The notes: generated from the sequence alone by a model not told the origin. Positions 1 through 5,847 are shown, counted from the first letter of the stretch. The stretch is DNA of 10,993 nucleotides from Acidobacteriaceae bacterium (GCA_003152795.1 PMBA01000306.1:1-10993), one strand, 5' to 3'. Program-made: numbers and translations.

Positions 1-1029
1 GTGTACTTCTTCGCAATCGAGACCACCAGCCGCAAGTTCGCTTCAATCAGCTCGCGCTTGGCGTGCTCCGCGTCCATGTCCCCCTGGATGATCTCGCGCT
101 GCGTGCGCTTGAGCTCCTGGAACAACAGGCCCGCTTCCGCTTCCAGCTTTTCCAGCTCTCCGCGGACCGCTCGTGACTGCTTCTTGTATTCCTTGCGCTG
201 CTCTTCGCTGCGCGTCGCCTCCGCCCGCTTCTCCAGATTCTGGATCTGCCGGTCCAGCGAGCGCATCCCGTCCACCGTCCGATTAACCCGGTCGATGAGC
301 CGTTTCCGTTCGTTGTTGGTGAAGCCCAGTTTCCGCACCGCGATCGAAGTGCGCACCACCGCCCGCGCCAGATTGATGCGGTATCGCCGATGGTCCCGCG
401 GCCGCTTCTTCTGGTTCACCGTCGCCAGCTTCTCGACGAACGGCATCACTTTCTTGTATAGCTTGTCCAGCGCGTGGATCTTGGCGAGAAATTCCTTCAG
501 TCGCTTCTCGACAATCTCCTCCGTGATCTCCTCTTCGTCGAACGTTACCAGCTCTTTAATCGACCGGACGCCCTTCTCCAGGTCGTCCCCCAAAGCCAGC
601 AGTTCGCGAATCACGATCGGTGACCGCGATAGCGCTTTCAGAACGCGGTTCTGCCCCCGCTCAATCCTCTTGGCGATTTCAACTTCGCCTTCCCGCGTGA
701 GCAGCGGCACTGTCCCCATCTCCCGCAAATACATGCGGACCGGGTCATTGGTTTTTTCTAAAGCGCCGGGGGTTAAGTCGAGTTCGACGTCCTCCGAGCT
801 CTTCATCCACTTCTTCGAATTTTTTTTCCAGATCGGTCGAAGGCCCTTTCGAGCTCTCCAGTACATCGATTCCTTGCGTCCCGATCGTGGTTAGCAGATC
901 TTCCAGGTCCTCAGGAGAGTGCACATCGTGCGGGATAAGGTCGTTGACCTGATCATAGGTCAGATATCCCTTCTCTTTGCCTGCGTCGATCAGCTTTTTT
1001 ATATCGTCGTACTTGTCGTCAAGTGCCAA
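1..1029 (-). CDS. rpoD: RNA polymerase primary sigma factor RpoD (3'-truncated by window, apparent frameshift)
   Basis: Housekeeping sigma-70 that directs core RNA polymerase to promoters. The first frame (1029 down to 745) encodes region 1.1 (for example KKLIDAGKEKGYLTYDQVND and LTTIGTQGIDVLES) and then hits a stop after 94 codons. A second frame, from about 794 down to the window edge, encodes region 1.2 (GALEKTNDPVRMYLREMGTV), a charged non-conserved region and the start of region 2.1 (ELIEANLRLVVSIAKKY). Together they match one RpoD, so the break lies between about 790 and 827. That stretch contains an A8 run (820-827 on the minus strand) and a GGAGGA (790-795). The start is UUG at 1029, preceded by GAGG with 7-nt spacing; the nearby ATG is out of frame. 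dnaG lies 232 bp upstream on the same strand. An intact rpoD is essential, so a sequencing or assembly indel is the likeliest cause; a split or slippage-read gene is the alternative. Confidence 0.95.
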
Positions 1030-1036
1030 GACACAT

Positions 1037-1040
1037 CCTC
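1037..1040 (-). promoter_or_regulatory. Shine-Dalgarno site of rpoD that selects a UUG start
   Basis: GAGG on the minus strand sits 7 nt before TTG (1029-1027), which opens the RpoD region 1.1 frame (Met-Ala-Leu-Asp-Asp). The overlapping ATG inside GAGGATG leads to a stop after a few codons, so it cannot be the rpoD start. Confidence 0.6.
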
Positions 1041-1096
1041 AAGACGCCGCCGGTTCGCGGACGCCATACTATTCAGCGGTGGGAGTCGTCACGGAG

Positions 1097-1115
1097 TTGT
1101 GCGCGAGCCGCACAA
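1097..1115 (-). other. Hairpin at the predicted 5' end of the rpoD mRNA
   Basis: On the minus strand TTGTGCG and CGCACAA form a perfect 7-bp stem around a 5-nt loop. If transcription starts about 7 nt after the extended -10 at 1124-1129, this hairpin lies almost at the first nucleotide of an approximately 88-nt leader. 5'-terminal stems are known to protect mRNAs from decay; that role here is inference. Confidence 0.45.
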
Positions 1116-1123
1116 ACCTTAAA

Positions 1124-1132
1124 AGTATAGCA
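1124..1132 (-). promoter_or_regulatory. Extended -10 promoter for rpoD
   Basis: The minus strand reads TGCTATACT: a TG at 1131-1132, one base, then TATACT at 1124-1129 (5 of 6 to TATAAT). No convincing -35 hexamer lies 16-18 bp upstream, which suits an extended -10 promoter. It would give rpoD its own transcription start within the dnaG-rpoD spacer. Confidence 0.6.
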
Positions 1133-1261
1133 CGCCAACTGCTGTCCGTGCCCCGCAAGTTGCCGCCAGTCCTTTAGATGGCGCTCGACCCCGTTTCGTT
1201 CCAAACTTAAGCCACCCATAGCCCCGGCAGCGCCCGGCACCCCGCCCGGCCAGTCGCCGCA

Positions 1262-3298
1262 CTAAGCCGCATCTCCTAACCCCGGATCCATCAGCGCCCT
1301 CTTCAATCGCACTTTTTCCTGCAAAAGCGCCTGCCTTTCCTCCATCCCCAGCCCCGCGCGCTGCAACCCGACCTGCACTTCCTCCAGCCTCCGCCGCAGG
1401 TAGATCCGCCGCAACCCCCGCACCGCCCCTTCCACCGTTTCCGGCGTCAGGTCTTCCTCCTCGTCCATCAAAATCGACGCCAGCAGCCGCCGGTCTTCTT
1501 CCGTCTTCGGCAACGCCATTACATCCGCCGTCTCCGTCCCTCCCTCCAGCAATGCCTCGATCAACGATTGCGACGCCAATCCCTCATACAGATGTTCCGA
1601 CTGCAGCGCGAATTGCGCCTGCCGCGCCGGATCGAATTCCTCTTCCGTTCCCTCCCGCGCCGAACTCCTCTCTCCACTTTCTTGCATCTGCGTCGCCGAC
1701 GCCAGCGCCCGGATCAGCACCCGTTCCGCCCCCGTGATCTGCGTCGCCGCCGTCGCGTTCACCTGCGTCGCCGACCGGTTGGTCGCAACATGCTTCAATT
1801 CCTGCCGTAGCACCGCCGAATCGATTCCCAGCTTCTGCGAAATCTCCAGCGCCAGTTCATCCCGCACAATCCGGCTCGGCACCCGCTGTATGTGCGGCAG
1901 AAGATGGTTCACCGCCTTCACCTTGCTATCCGCATTCCGCCCCGGAAACATCGCCCGCACCCGGTCGATCAGGTAGTCAAAATATTTCTGCGAACTCTTC
2001 AGCGCCCCGCCATACGCCTCTTTGCCCTTCCGCCGGATATACAGATCCGGGTCGTATCCCGTCTCCAGCGTCAGCACCCGGATATTGAATTCCTCTTCCA
2101 CCAGCAGCCCCAGCGTTCGCTCCGTTGCCCGCGCCCCCGCCGTGTCCGGATCGAAGTTCACCACCACATTCTTCGAAAATCGTCCCAGCAGTTTCGCCTG
2201 CAACTCCGTGAACGCCGTCCCCGAACTCGCAATCACATTGTGAAAGCCCGCTGCGTACACCGATATGCAATCCATCTGTCCTTCGACCAGGATCGAGTAC
2301 TCCAGCTTCCGAATCGCCTCTTTCGCGTTGTCCAGATTGAACAGCACCCGCGATTTCGAGTAAATCGCCGTCTCCGGAGAATTCAGATATTTCGGCCCTG
2401 CCTTCTCATCCGTAGCCAGCGTCCTTCCCGTAAACGCAATCACCTTCCCCTGGTCGTTGCAGATCGGAAACATCACCCGATTGCGAAATTTGGAGTAGAT
2501 GGCAGCGGCGGCTCTTGGCTCTTGCCTTGCCTTTGGCTCGAAGCCCGCGCCGTCCCCTGTTCGCTCCTCGTCGTTCGCTGTTGGCCGTTCGTCGTTCGCC
2601 TCGGAGTTCCCCACTGCATTGTCGGAACCGCCCCCATTCTTGTCATCCTGAGCGGAGCGAAGGACCTGCTTTCCCTGAGACCTGACAGCTGAGACCTGAG
2701 ACCTGTCTTCCTGACGGCTGTCTTCCTTCCAGGAAAACAGGCCACTCTCCCGCAACAACTCTTCGCCGAACTCGCGCCGCAGCGCATCCCGCAGCAAGAA
2801 GCCCGAATCCGGTGCATACCCAATCCGAAACCGCGCAATCGTCTCCCCATCAAGCCCCCGCGTCTTCAAATATTCGCGGGCATTCGCACCCTCCGGACGC
2901 CGCAGACATTCCTGGAAAAACGCCGCCGCCCGCACATGCACATCGAGCAGCGCCATCCGAACCTGAGCCTCCCGCGCCTCCGCCGGACTGGAAAAGCTGA
3001 CCTTCGGCATCGCCACGCCCACCTTCTGCGCAATCAGCCGAACCGCCTCCGGGAACGTGATGTTCTCTACCTTCTGCACAAAAGTAAAAACATCTCCCGA
3101 CTCCCCGCACCCAAAGCAGTGATAAAACTGCCGTGTCGCATGTACCGAGAACGAAGCCGTCTTCTCCGCATGAAACGGACATAGCCCCGAAAAATTCTGC
3201 GCCCCAGCCTTCTTCAGCTTGACGTAGTCCCCCACAATCCGGACGATGTCCGCCTGCTGCTTCAGCGTCTCTTTGAAGTTGTCGGAAGAAAAAGTCAT
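1262..3298 (-). CDS. dnaG: DNA primase DnaG with a repeat-derived insertion
   Basis: Synthesises RNA primers at the replication fork. 678 aa from the ATG at 3298. An in-frame TTG nine codons upstream was rejected, because the family start motif (SDNFKETLKQQADIVRIVGDYV) follows this ATG directly. Domains: CHC2 zinc-binding domain with C40, H43, C61 and C64; RNAP basic domain (YSKFRNRVMFPIC, then KYLNSPET near 303-310); TOPRIM domain with catalytic E339 in VEGQMD and D383/D385 in FDPDTAG; then a helical C-terminal region in the position of the DnaB-binding domain. Residues 194-266 are a low-complexity insertion between LFSWKED and IYSKF, where relatives such as the E. coli protein have a short loop. 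GGAG lies 15 nt before the ATG, rather far. It is encoded upstream of rpoD on the same strand. The family call is very firm. Confidence 0.97.
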   Translation of the reverse strand: MTFSSDNFKETLKQQADIVRIVGDYVKLKKAGAQNFSGLCPFHAEKTASFSVHATRQFYHCFGCGESGDVFTFVQKVENITFPEAVRLIAQKVGVAMPKVSFSSPAEAREAQVRMALLDVHVRAAAFFQECLRRPEGANAREYLKTRGLDGETIARFRIGYAPDSGFLLRDALRREFGEELLRESGLFSWKEDSRQEDRSQVSAVRSQGKQVLRSAQDDKNGGGSDNAVGNSEANDERPTANDEERTGDGAGFEPKARQEPRAAAAIYSKFRNRVMFPICNDQGKVIAFTGRTLATDEKAGPKYLNSPETAIYSKSRVLFNLDNAKEAIRKLEYSILVEGQMDCISVYAAGFHNVIASSGTAFTELQAKLLGRFSKNVVVNFDPDTAGARATERTLGLLVEEEFNIRVLTLETGYDPDLYIRRKGKEAYGGALKSSQKYFDYLIDRVRAMFPGRNADSKVKAVNHLLPHIQRVPSRIVRDELALEISQKLGIDSAVLRQELKHVATNRSATQVNATAATQITGAERVLIRALASATQMQESGERSSAREGTEEEFDPARQAQFALQSEHLYEGLASQSLIEALLEGGTETADVMALPKTEEDRRLLASILMDEEEDLTPETVEGAVRGLRRIYLRRRLEEVQVGLQRAGLGMEERQALLQEKVRLKRALMDPGLGDAA
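2568..2599 (-). repeat. 21-bp-period direct repeat (GCGAACGACGA) within dnaG
   Basis: GCGAACGACGA occurs at 2568-2578 and 2589-2599 (written on the minus strand), exactly 21 bp apart. This gives a 7-residue periodicity in the protein: ANDERPT then ANDEERT. Confidence 0.7.
2642..2663. repeat. Copy of the GTCATCCTGAGCGGAGCGAAG interspersed repeat type
   Basis: The plus strand reads GTCATCCTGAGCGGAGCG then AAGG. I recall near-identical sequences as abundant, mostly intergenic, short dispersed repeats in Acidobacteriota and other soil-bacterial genomes; this is from memory and not checked. Here it is translated within dnaG as LRSAQDD. Only one copy lies in this window. Confidence 0.55.
2675..2705. 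repeat. Triple CTGAGACCTG repeat within dnaG
   Basis: CTGAGACCTG occurs three times on the plus strand: 2675-2684, 2689-2698 and 2696-2705. The last two overlap by 3 bp. Translated on the minus strand it contributes the SQVSAVRSQ stretch of the primase insertion. Confidence 0.75.
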
Positions 3299-3324
3299 GC
3301 CGGGCGCACACCACTCCAGTTGCA

Positions 3325-3330
3325 ATTATG
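3325..3330 (-). promoter_or_regulatory. Possible -10 element for dnaG
   Basis: CATAAT on the minus strand matches TATAAT at 5 of 6 positions and would place the start of transcription near 3318, about 20 nt before the dnaG ATG. The -35 region (TTCGCT at 17-bp spacing) is poor. This is a weak call. Confidence 0.3.
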
Positions 3331-3385
3331 AGGGCTGGAAGGGGTCGAGCGAAATAGCGTAGAAATCACAACGAATTGGAAAAGC

Positions 3386-3394
3386 TGTGGATAT
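3386..3394 (-). promoter_or_regulatory. DnaA-box-like sequence upstream of dnaG
   Basis: The minus strand reads ATATCCACA, 8 of 9 to the DnaA consensus TTATCCACA, about 90 bp upstream of the primase start. A single near-consensus box can occur by chance. Binding is only a possibility. Confidence 0.2.
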
Positions 3395-3416
3395 CGGCGC
3401 GCCAATGTTGATCGGC

Positions 3417-3440
3417 GAGGAAAAGGCAGAGGAAAAGGCA
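3417..3440. repeat. Perfect 12-bp tandem duplication
   Basis: GAGGAAAAGGCA occurs twice with no gap (3417-3428 and 3429-3440) between the terminator-like hairpin and dnaG. It reads TGCCTTTTCCTC twice on the dnaG strand, giving a pyrimidine-rich leader segment. Confidence 0.8.
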
Positions 3441-3481
3441 ATTGATCGCCCTGCCGGACCTCGCTGCGCCGGACGACCACC

Positions 3482-3720
3482 GCCATAAAAACAAATGCGG
3501 CCCGGGCCAGCCACCCAAGCCGCATTGTTGTCGTGGACATTCTGGCTGCCGTCTTTCGCCGCAGCGAAAGATCATCGCGCAACTGCACTCCGTAGAGCGC
3601 CCTCCGCGATGCTCACCTGAAGCTTGCGCTTCAGCGTTTCGATTCAGCGCTTCCATCCTCCTGGAAGGAGGACTTCTGAGGAGGCCGCGAAGCCCGGGCA
3701 CCGGCGCACTGGACATGCGT
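3482..3720 (-). ncRNA. Candidate structured RNA between ruvA and dnaG, family unknown
   Basis: No protein gene is supported in 3299-3959. On the minus strand this part folds into a series of perfect or near-perfect hairpins, in order: TCCTCC/GGAGGA (3672-3656); CTGAAGC-GCAA-GCTTCAG (3634-3617), a GNRA loop; CATCGCG/CGCGATG (3611-3605 with 3579-3573) enclosing GCGCTC-TACG-GAGTGC (3600-3585, one G-U pair), a UNCG loop; TCTTTCGC-TGCG-GCGAAAGA (3571-3552), a second UNCG loop closed by C-G; and then a terminator-like hairpin. Read on the plus strand the same loops are TTGC, CGTA and CGCA, which are not stable tetraloop classes, so the minus strand is the likely RNA strand. The 5' end and promoter are not clear; another inverted repeat (CCGGCG/CGCCGG, 3731-3760) may belong to it. 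It could be an independent sRNA or a dnaG leader element. I could not match it to RNase P, tmRNA, SRP RNA or 6S RNA motifs. Confidence 0.5.
3487..3526 (-). terminator. Rho-independent-like terminator on the minus strand
   Basis: AATGCGGC (3526-3519) pairs perfectly with GCCGCATT (3501-3494), with a possible inner GGG/CCC pairing. On the minus strand it is followed by TGTTTTTAT (T5 at 3491-3487). The opposite flank is not T-rich, so it would act on minus-strand transcripts arriving from upstream of 3526, before dnaG begins at 3298. Confidence 0.6.
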
Positions 3721-3859
3721 CGAATTTCCCCCGGCGATTCACTCTCGAGAAAACCGCCGGCAACGCTGAACCCTTCTCGGAACAGATTCAGAACATCTCA
3801 CGCTTTTGACTGCGATCACTTTGCGGCACCCCTGAAATTAACGCAACCGCAAATTGCTC

Positions 3860-3904
3860 CTCCACTGTGTAAAAACTGTGGAGCGCGGAAACTTCCTGTG
3901 GAAG
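3860..3904. promoter_or_regulatory. Operator-like inverted and direct repeats upstream of ruvA
   Basis: CTCCAC (3860-3865) and GTGGAG (3878-3883) form an inverted repeat with a 12-bp spacer. CTTCCTGTGGAAG (3892-3904) is a second one. CTGTGGA recurs exactly 20 bp apart (3876-3882 and 3896-3902), about two helical turns. The block lies 45-75 bp before the ruvA -10 element, where a regulator could bind. No GAAC-N4-GTTC-type LexA site is visible here. The regulator is unknown. Confidence 0.3.
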
Positions 3905-3946
3905 CAAAAGGAAAACTGTCTTTTTATTCCCACCGCGACCCTGCCG

Positions 3947-3952
3947 TACAAT
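3947..3952 (+). promoter_or_regulatory. -10 element of ruvA, predicting a leaderless mRNA
   Basis: TACAAT (5 of 6 to TATAAT) ends 7 nt before the A of the ruvA ATG at 3960, so transcription would begin at or next to the start codon. No Shine-Dalgarno sequence precedes the ATG (the bases are AAGCCCG). The -35 region is poor. Confidence 0.5.
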
Positions 3953-3959
3953 AAGCCCG

Positions 3960-4547
3960 ATGATTGCTCACCTTCGCGGAACGCTGCTCGCCAAACATCC
4001 CAACCAGGCCATCGTCGAAACTCACGGCGTCGGCTATGACGTTGCCATCAGCGTGCCCACGTTTTCCGAAATGCCCGCGCCCGGCGCTGAAGTCTCGCTC
4101 CACATTCACACCCATGTTCGCGAGGATGCGCTCAGCCTCTACGGATTCTTGCGCCTCGCCGAAAAAAAGCTCTTTGAGAAGCTGCTCACCGTCAGCGGCA
4201 TCGGCCCCACCCTCGCCATTAAAATCTTGAGCGGCATGCCCGCCGACGACATGATCGCAGCGATTCGCGGAGGCGACCTCGCTCGCCTCACCCGCATTCC
4301 CGGAATCGGCAGGAAGACGGCCGAGCGCATGGTGCTGGAACTGCGCGACAAGCTGCCGGCGCCCGGAGCGTCCGAGGTGAGCCCGTCGCTCGCCACTCCC
4401 GTCGAGGAAGACGTCGTTTCCGCTCTGCTCAATCTCGGCTATCAGCGCGCCCCGGCGGAAAGGGCGCTGCTCGCCGCCCGCAGCGGCCAGGGCCCTCAAA
4501 CTTTTGACGTGCTCTTTCGCGAAGCCCTGGGCGCCCTGTCAAAGTGA
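3960..4547 (+). CDS. ruvA: Holliday junction branch-migration protein RuvA
   Basis: Tetrameric DNA-binding subunit that recognises four-way junctions and loads the RuvB helicase during recombinational repair. 195 aa, close to the usual length of about 200. Seen: the N-terminal OB-fold start (MIAHLRGTLL, GVGYDV) and the conserved THVREDALSLYGF (residues 51-63); two helix-hairpin-helix motifs, LTVSGIGPTLAIKIL (76-90) and LTRIPGIGRKTAERM (110-124); a Pro/Ala-rich linker (about 133-147); and a C-terminal domain III (EEDVVSALLNLGYQ) that contacts RuvB. The start fits the family exactly although no Shine-Dalgarno site is present. ruvC and ruvB are not in the window; instead an M19 peptidase follows after 57 bp. 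The call is firm. Confidence 0.97.
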   Translation: MIAHLRGTLLAKHPNQAIVETHGVGYDVAISVPTFSEMPAPGAEVSLHIHTHVREDALSLYGFLRLAEKKLFEKLLTVSGIGPTLAIKILSGMPADDMIAAIRGGDLARLTRIPGIGRKTAERMVLELRDKLPAPGASEVSPSLATPVEEDVVSALLNLGYQRAPAERALLAARSGQGPQTFDVLFREALGALSK

Positions 4548-4604
4548 TTTCGCGCTTCTATTCGCCGCTAGCTGCCAGACGCCGCAATACTTCACGGAGG
4601 TTGT

Positions 4605-5771
4605 ATGCGCAGACGTTCGCTTCAAATCGCTCTTGTCGTCCTCTGCATTGTGGTCGCATTCTTCGTCGAGCTCCCCCGCCTCGTGGACCAGAACCAGAAC
4701 AAGGTCCTGCACCCGCCGCCCTACACCGCATCCCAGCCGGCCCTCATTCTCCACCAGCAGCTCACCATCGCCGATCTTCACGCCGATTCGCTTCTCTGGG
4801 GACGCGATCTCCTCGACCGCGCCACCGACGGGCAAGTCGACATTCCCCGCCTCGCCGACGGCAACGTCGCATTGCAGGTCTTCTCCCTCCCCACCAAAAG
4901 CCCGCACGGCTTGAACATTGAGAGCAATGAAGACAAAAACGATGACATTTTCTGGCTGGCGGTCGTCGATCGCTGGCCCCTCCGCACCTGGAACAGCCTC
5001 ACCCAGCGAGCTCTTTACCACGCCCGCCGTCTCCATCAATTCGCTTCTGCCTCCCGCGGCGGTTTCGTCGTCATTGAAAGCGCTGCCGATCTTTCCACTT
5101 ACCTGGACCGCCGCCGCAACAATCGCAGGCTTACCGCCGGTCTGCTTTCGATCGAAGGCGCCCACGCCCTTGACGGCCAGCTCGACAATCTCGACGTTCT
5201 GTTCCGCGCCGGCTACCGCATGATGTCGCCCAGCCATTTTTTCGATAACGACATCGGAGGCTCCGCCGCCGGCGTTCATAAAACCGGCCTCACCGAAAAA
5301 GGCCGCGACTGGGTGCGGCAAATGGAAGCCCGTCACATGATCGTCGACCTCGCCCACGCTTCGCCAAAAACAATTGCCGATGTTCTGGCCATTGCCACCC
5401 GCCCCCTGGTCGTTTCCCACACCGGCGTCAAAGGCACCTGTGACAACAACCGCAACCTTACCGACGATCAGATTCGAGCCGTGGCCGCTAACGGCGGCTT
5501 GATCGGCATCGGATATTGGGACACGGCGACCTGCGGCACCGATGCTCGCGCCATCGCTAAAGCCATGCGCTACGTTTCCGACCGCGTCGGCCCGGAACAT
5601 GTTGCCCTCGGCTCCGACTTTGATGGTGCCGTCACCACTCCCTTCGACACCACCGGATTGGTCGAAATCACCGATGCCATGCTGCAAGCCGGATATTCCG
5701 ACCCAGAAATCCGCATGATCATGGGAGAAAACGTCATCAACTTCCTGGCCGCGAATCTCCCCCGGAACTAA
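4605..5771 (+). CDS. Membrane-anchored M19 family (renal-type) dipeptidase
   Basis: Zinc metallopeptidase of family M19, which hydrolyses dipeptides. 388 aa. Residues 6-24 form a hydrophobic segment after MRRR, so the enzyme is probably exported and either anchored or cleaved; the Cys at 14 lacks a lipobox, so it is not a lipoprotein. The family's metal ligands are all visible: H59 and D61 in ADLHADS, the bridging E184 in SIEGAH, H251 in DLAH and H272 in SHTG, plus the substrate-side Asp 338 in GSDFDG. The start ATG has a strong GGAGG 4 nt upstream (4596-4600). It follows ruvA by 57 bp, likely co-transcribed, though no functional link is evident. The true substrate (D-/L-dipeptide, peptidoglycan fragment or other) cannot be told from sequence. 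Confidence 0.93.
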   Translation: MRRRSLQIALVVLCIVVAFFVELPRLVDQNQNKVLHPPPYTASQPALILHQQLTIADLHADSLLWGRDLLDRATDGQVDIPRLADGNVALQVFSLPTKSPHGLNIESNEDKNDDIFWLAVVDRWPLRTWNSLTQRALYHARRLHQFASASRGGFVVIESAADLSTYLDRRRNNRRLTAGLLSIEGAHALDGQLDNLDVLFRAGYRMMSPSHFFDNDIGGSAAGVHKTGLTEKGRDWVRQMEARHMIVDLAHASPKTIADVLAIATRPLVVSHTGVKGTCDNNRNLTDDQIRAVAANGGLIGIGYWDTATCGTDARAIAKAMRYVSDRVGPEHVALGSDFDGAVTTPFDTTGLVEITDAMLQAGYSDPEIRMIMGENVINFLAANLPRN

Positions 5772-5777
5772 CACGTA

Positions 5778-5801
5778 GGGGCAGGTGCCCTCACCTGCCC
5801 C
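5778..5801. repeat. Perfect 10-bp hairpin between convergent genes
   Basis: GGGGCAGGTG and CACCTGCCCC flank a 4-nt CCCT loop, 7 bp after the dipeptidase stop. There is no T tract, so it is not a canonical intrinsic terminator. Similar GTAGGGGCAGG-type palindromes are, from memory, dispersed in related genomes. It may serve as a 3'-end stabiliser or a bidirectional pause for the convergent neighbours. Confidence 0.6.
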
Positions 5802-5802
5802 C

Positions 5803-5819
5803 GCGGAGCGCAGCTCCGC
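5803..5819. repeat. Second hairpin abutting the first
   Basis: GCGGAGC and GCTCCGC form a perfect 7-bp stem with a 3-nt GCA loop, directly after the hairpin at 5778-5801. The pair together fills most of the 76-bp gap between the convergent dipeptidase and hypothetical genes. Confidence 0.6.
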
Positions 5820-5847
5820 CCCACTATGTACTCGGCTGCAATGGTTG

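Larger units (their letters stand above)
2501..2719 (-). repeat. In-frame repeat-derived insertion in dnaG (73 codons)
   Basis: This 219-bp segment has no counterpart in the DnaG family as I know it and interrupts the basic domain at a loop. It is a mosaic of three short-repeat classes, listed separately (2568-2599, 2642-2663, 2675-2705), ending in GAGCC/GGCAA duplications and four Ala codons. It is free of stops in the dnaG frame and its length is a multiple of three. The encoded peptide is rich in Asp, Glu, Arg, Ser, Gly and Ala, and is probably disordered. Confidence 0.75.

Noticed and set aside
1..894. 297-codon plus-strand open frame across the rpoD region
   Set aside because: The opposite strand encodes unmistakable sigma-70 regions 1.2 to 2.1. 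The plus frame is a Ser/Arg-rich antisense shadow.
2501..2719. Insertion sequence or MITE interrupting dnaG
   Set aside because: There are no terminal inverted repeats, no transposase and no clean target-site duplication at both ends. The frame is preserved.
3299..3325. TTG start adding nine residues to DnaG
   Set aside because: The ATG at 3298 directly precedes the conserved primase N-terminus; the extra residues would overlap the SD-like GGAG.
3366..3716. 116-codon minus-strand frame in the dnaG-ruvA gap
   Set aside because: It is low-complexity Arg/Gly/Ser/Cys-rich, has no family resemblance, and crosses the hairpin array and the terminator-like stem. An RNA explains the interval better.
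3541..3720. Identification of the structured segment as 6S RNA, RNase P RNA, tmRNA or SRP RNA
   Set aside because: I looked for the P4 GAGGAAAGTCC element, the tmRNA TTCGA...CCA end and the SRP GGAAG/GCAG loop and found none. The multi-hairpin layout is unlike the long 6S rod.
3386..3902. Replication-origin interpretation of the TGTGGA-containing gap
   Set aside because: Only one site approaches the DnaA consensus. There is no AT-rich unwinding element, and dnaA, dnaN, rpmH and gidA are absent.
3442..3954. 170-codon plus-strand frame in the same gap
   Set aside because: Its composition is proline- and basic-rich with Cys scattered throughout, and it has no recognisable motif. I also found no good ribosome-binding site before its start, and it overlaps the structured segment.
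4539..5774. 411-codon minus-strand open frame opposite the dipeptidase
   Set aside because: The plus strand carries all M19 metal ligands and a strong GGAGG. The minus frame is a Gly/Ala/Val-rich shadow with no family resemblance.
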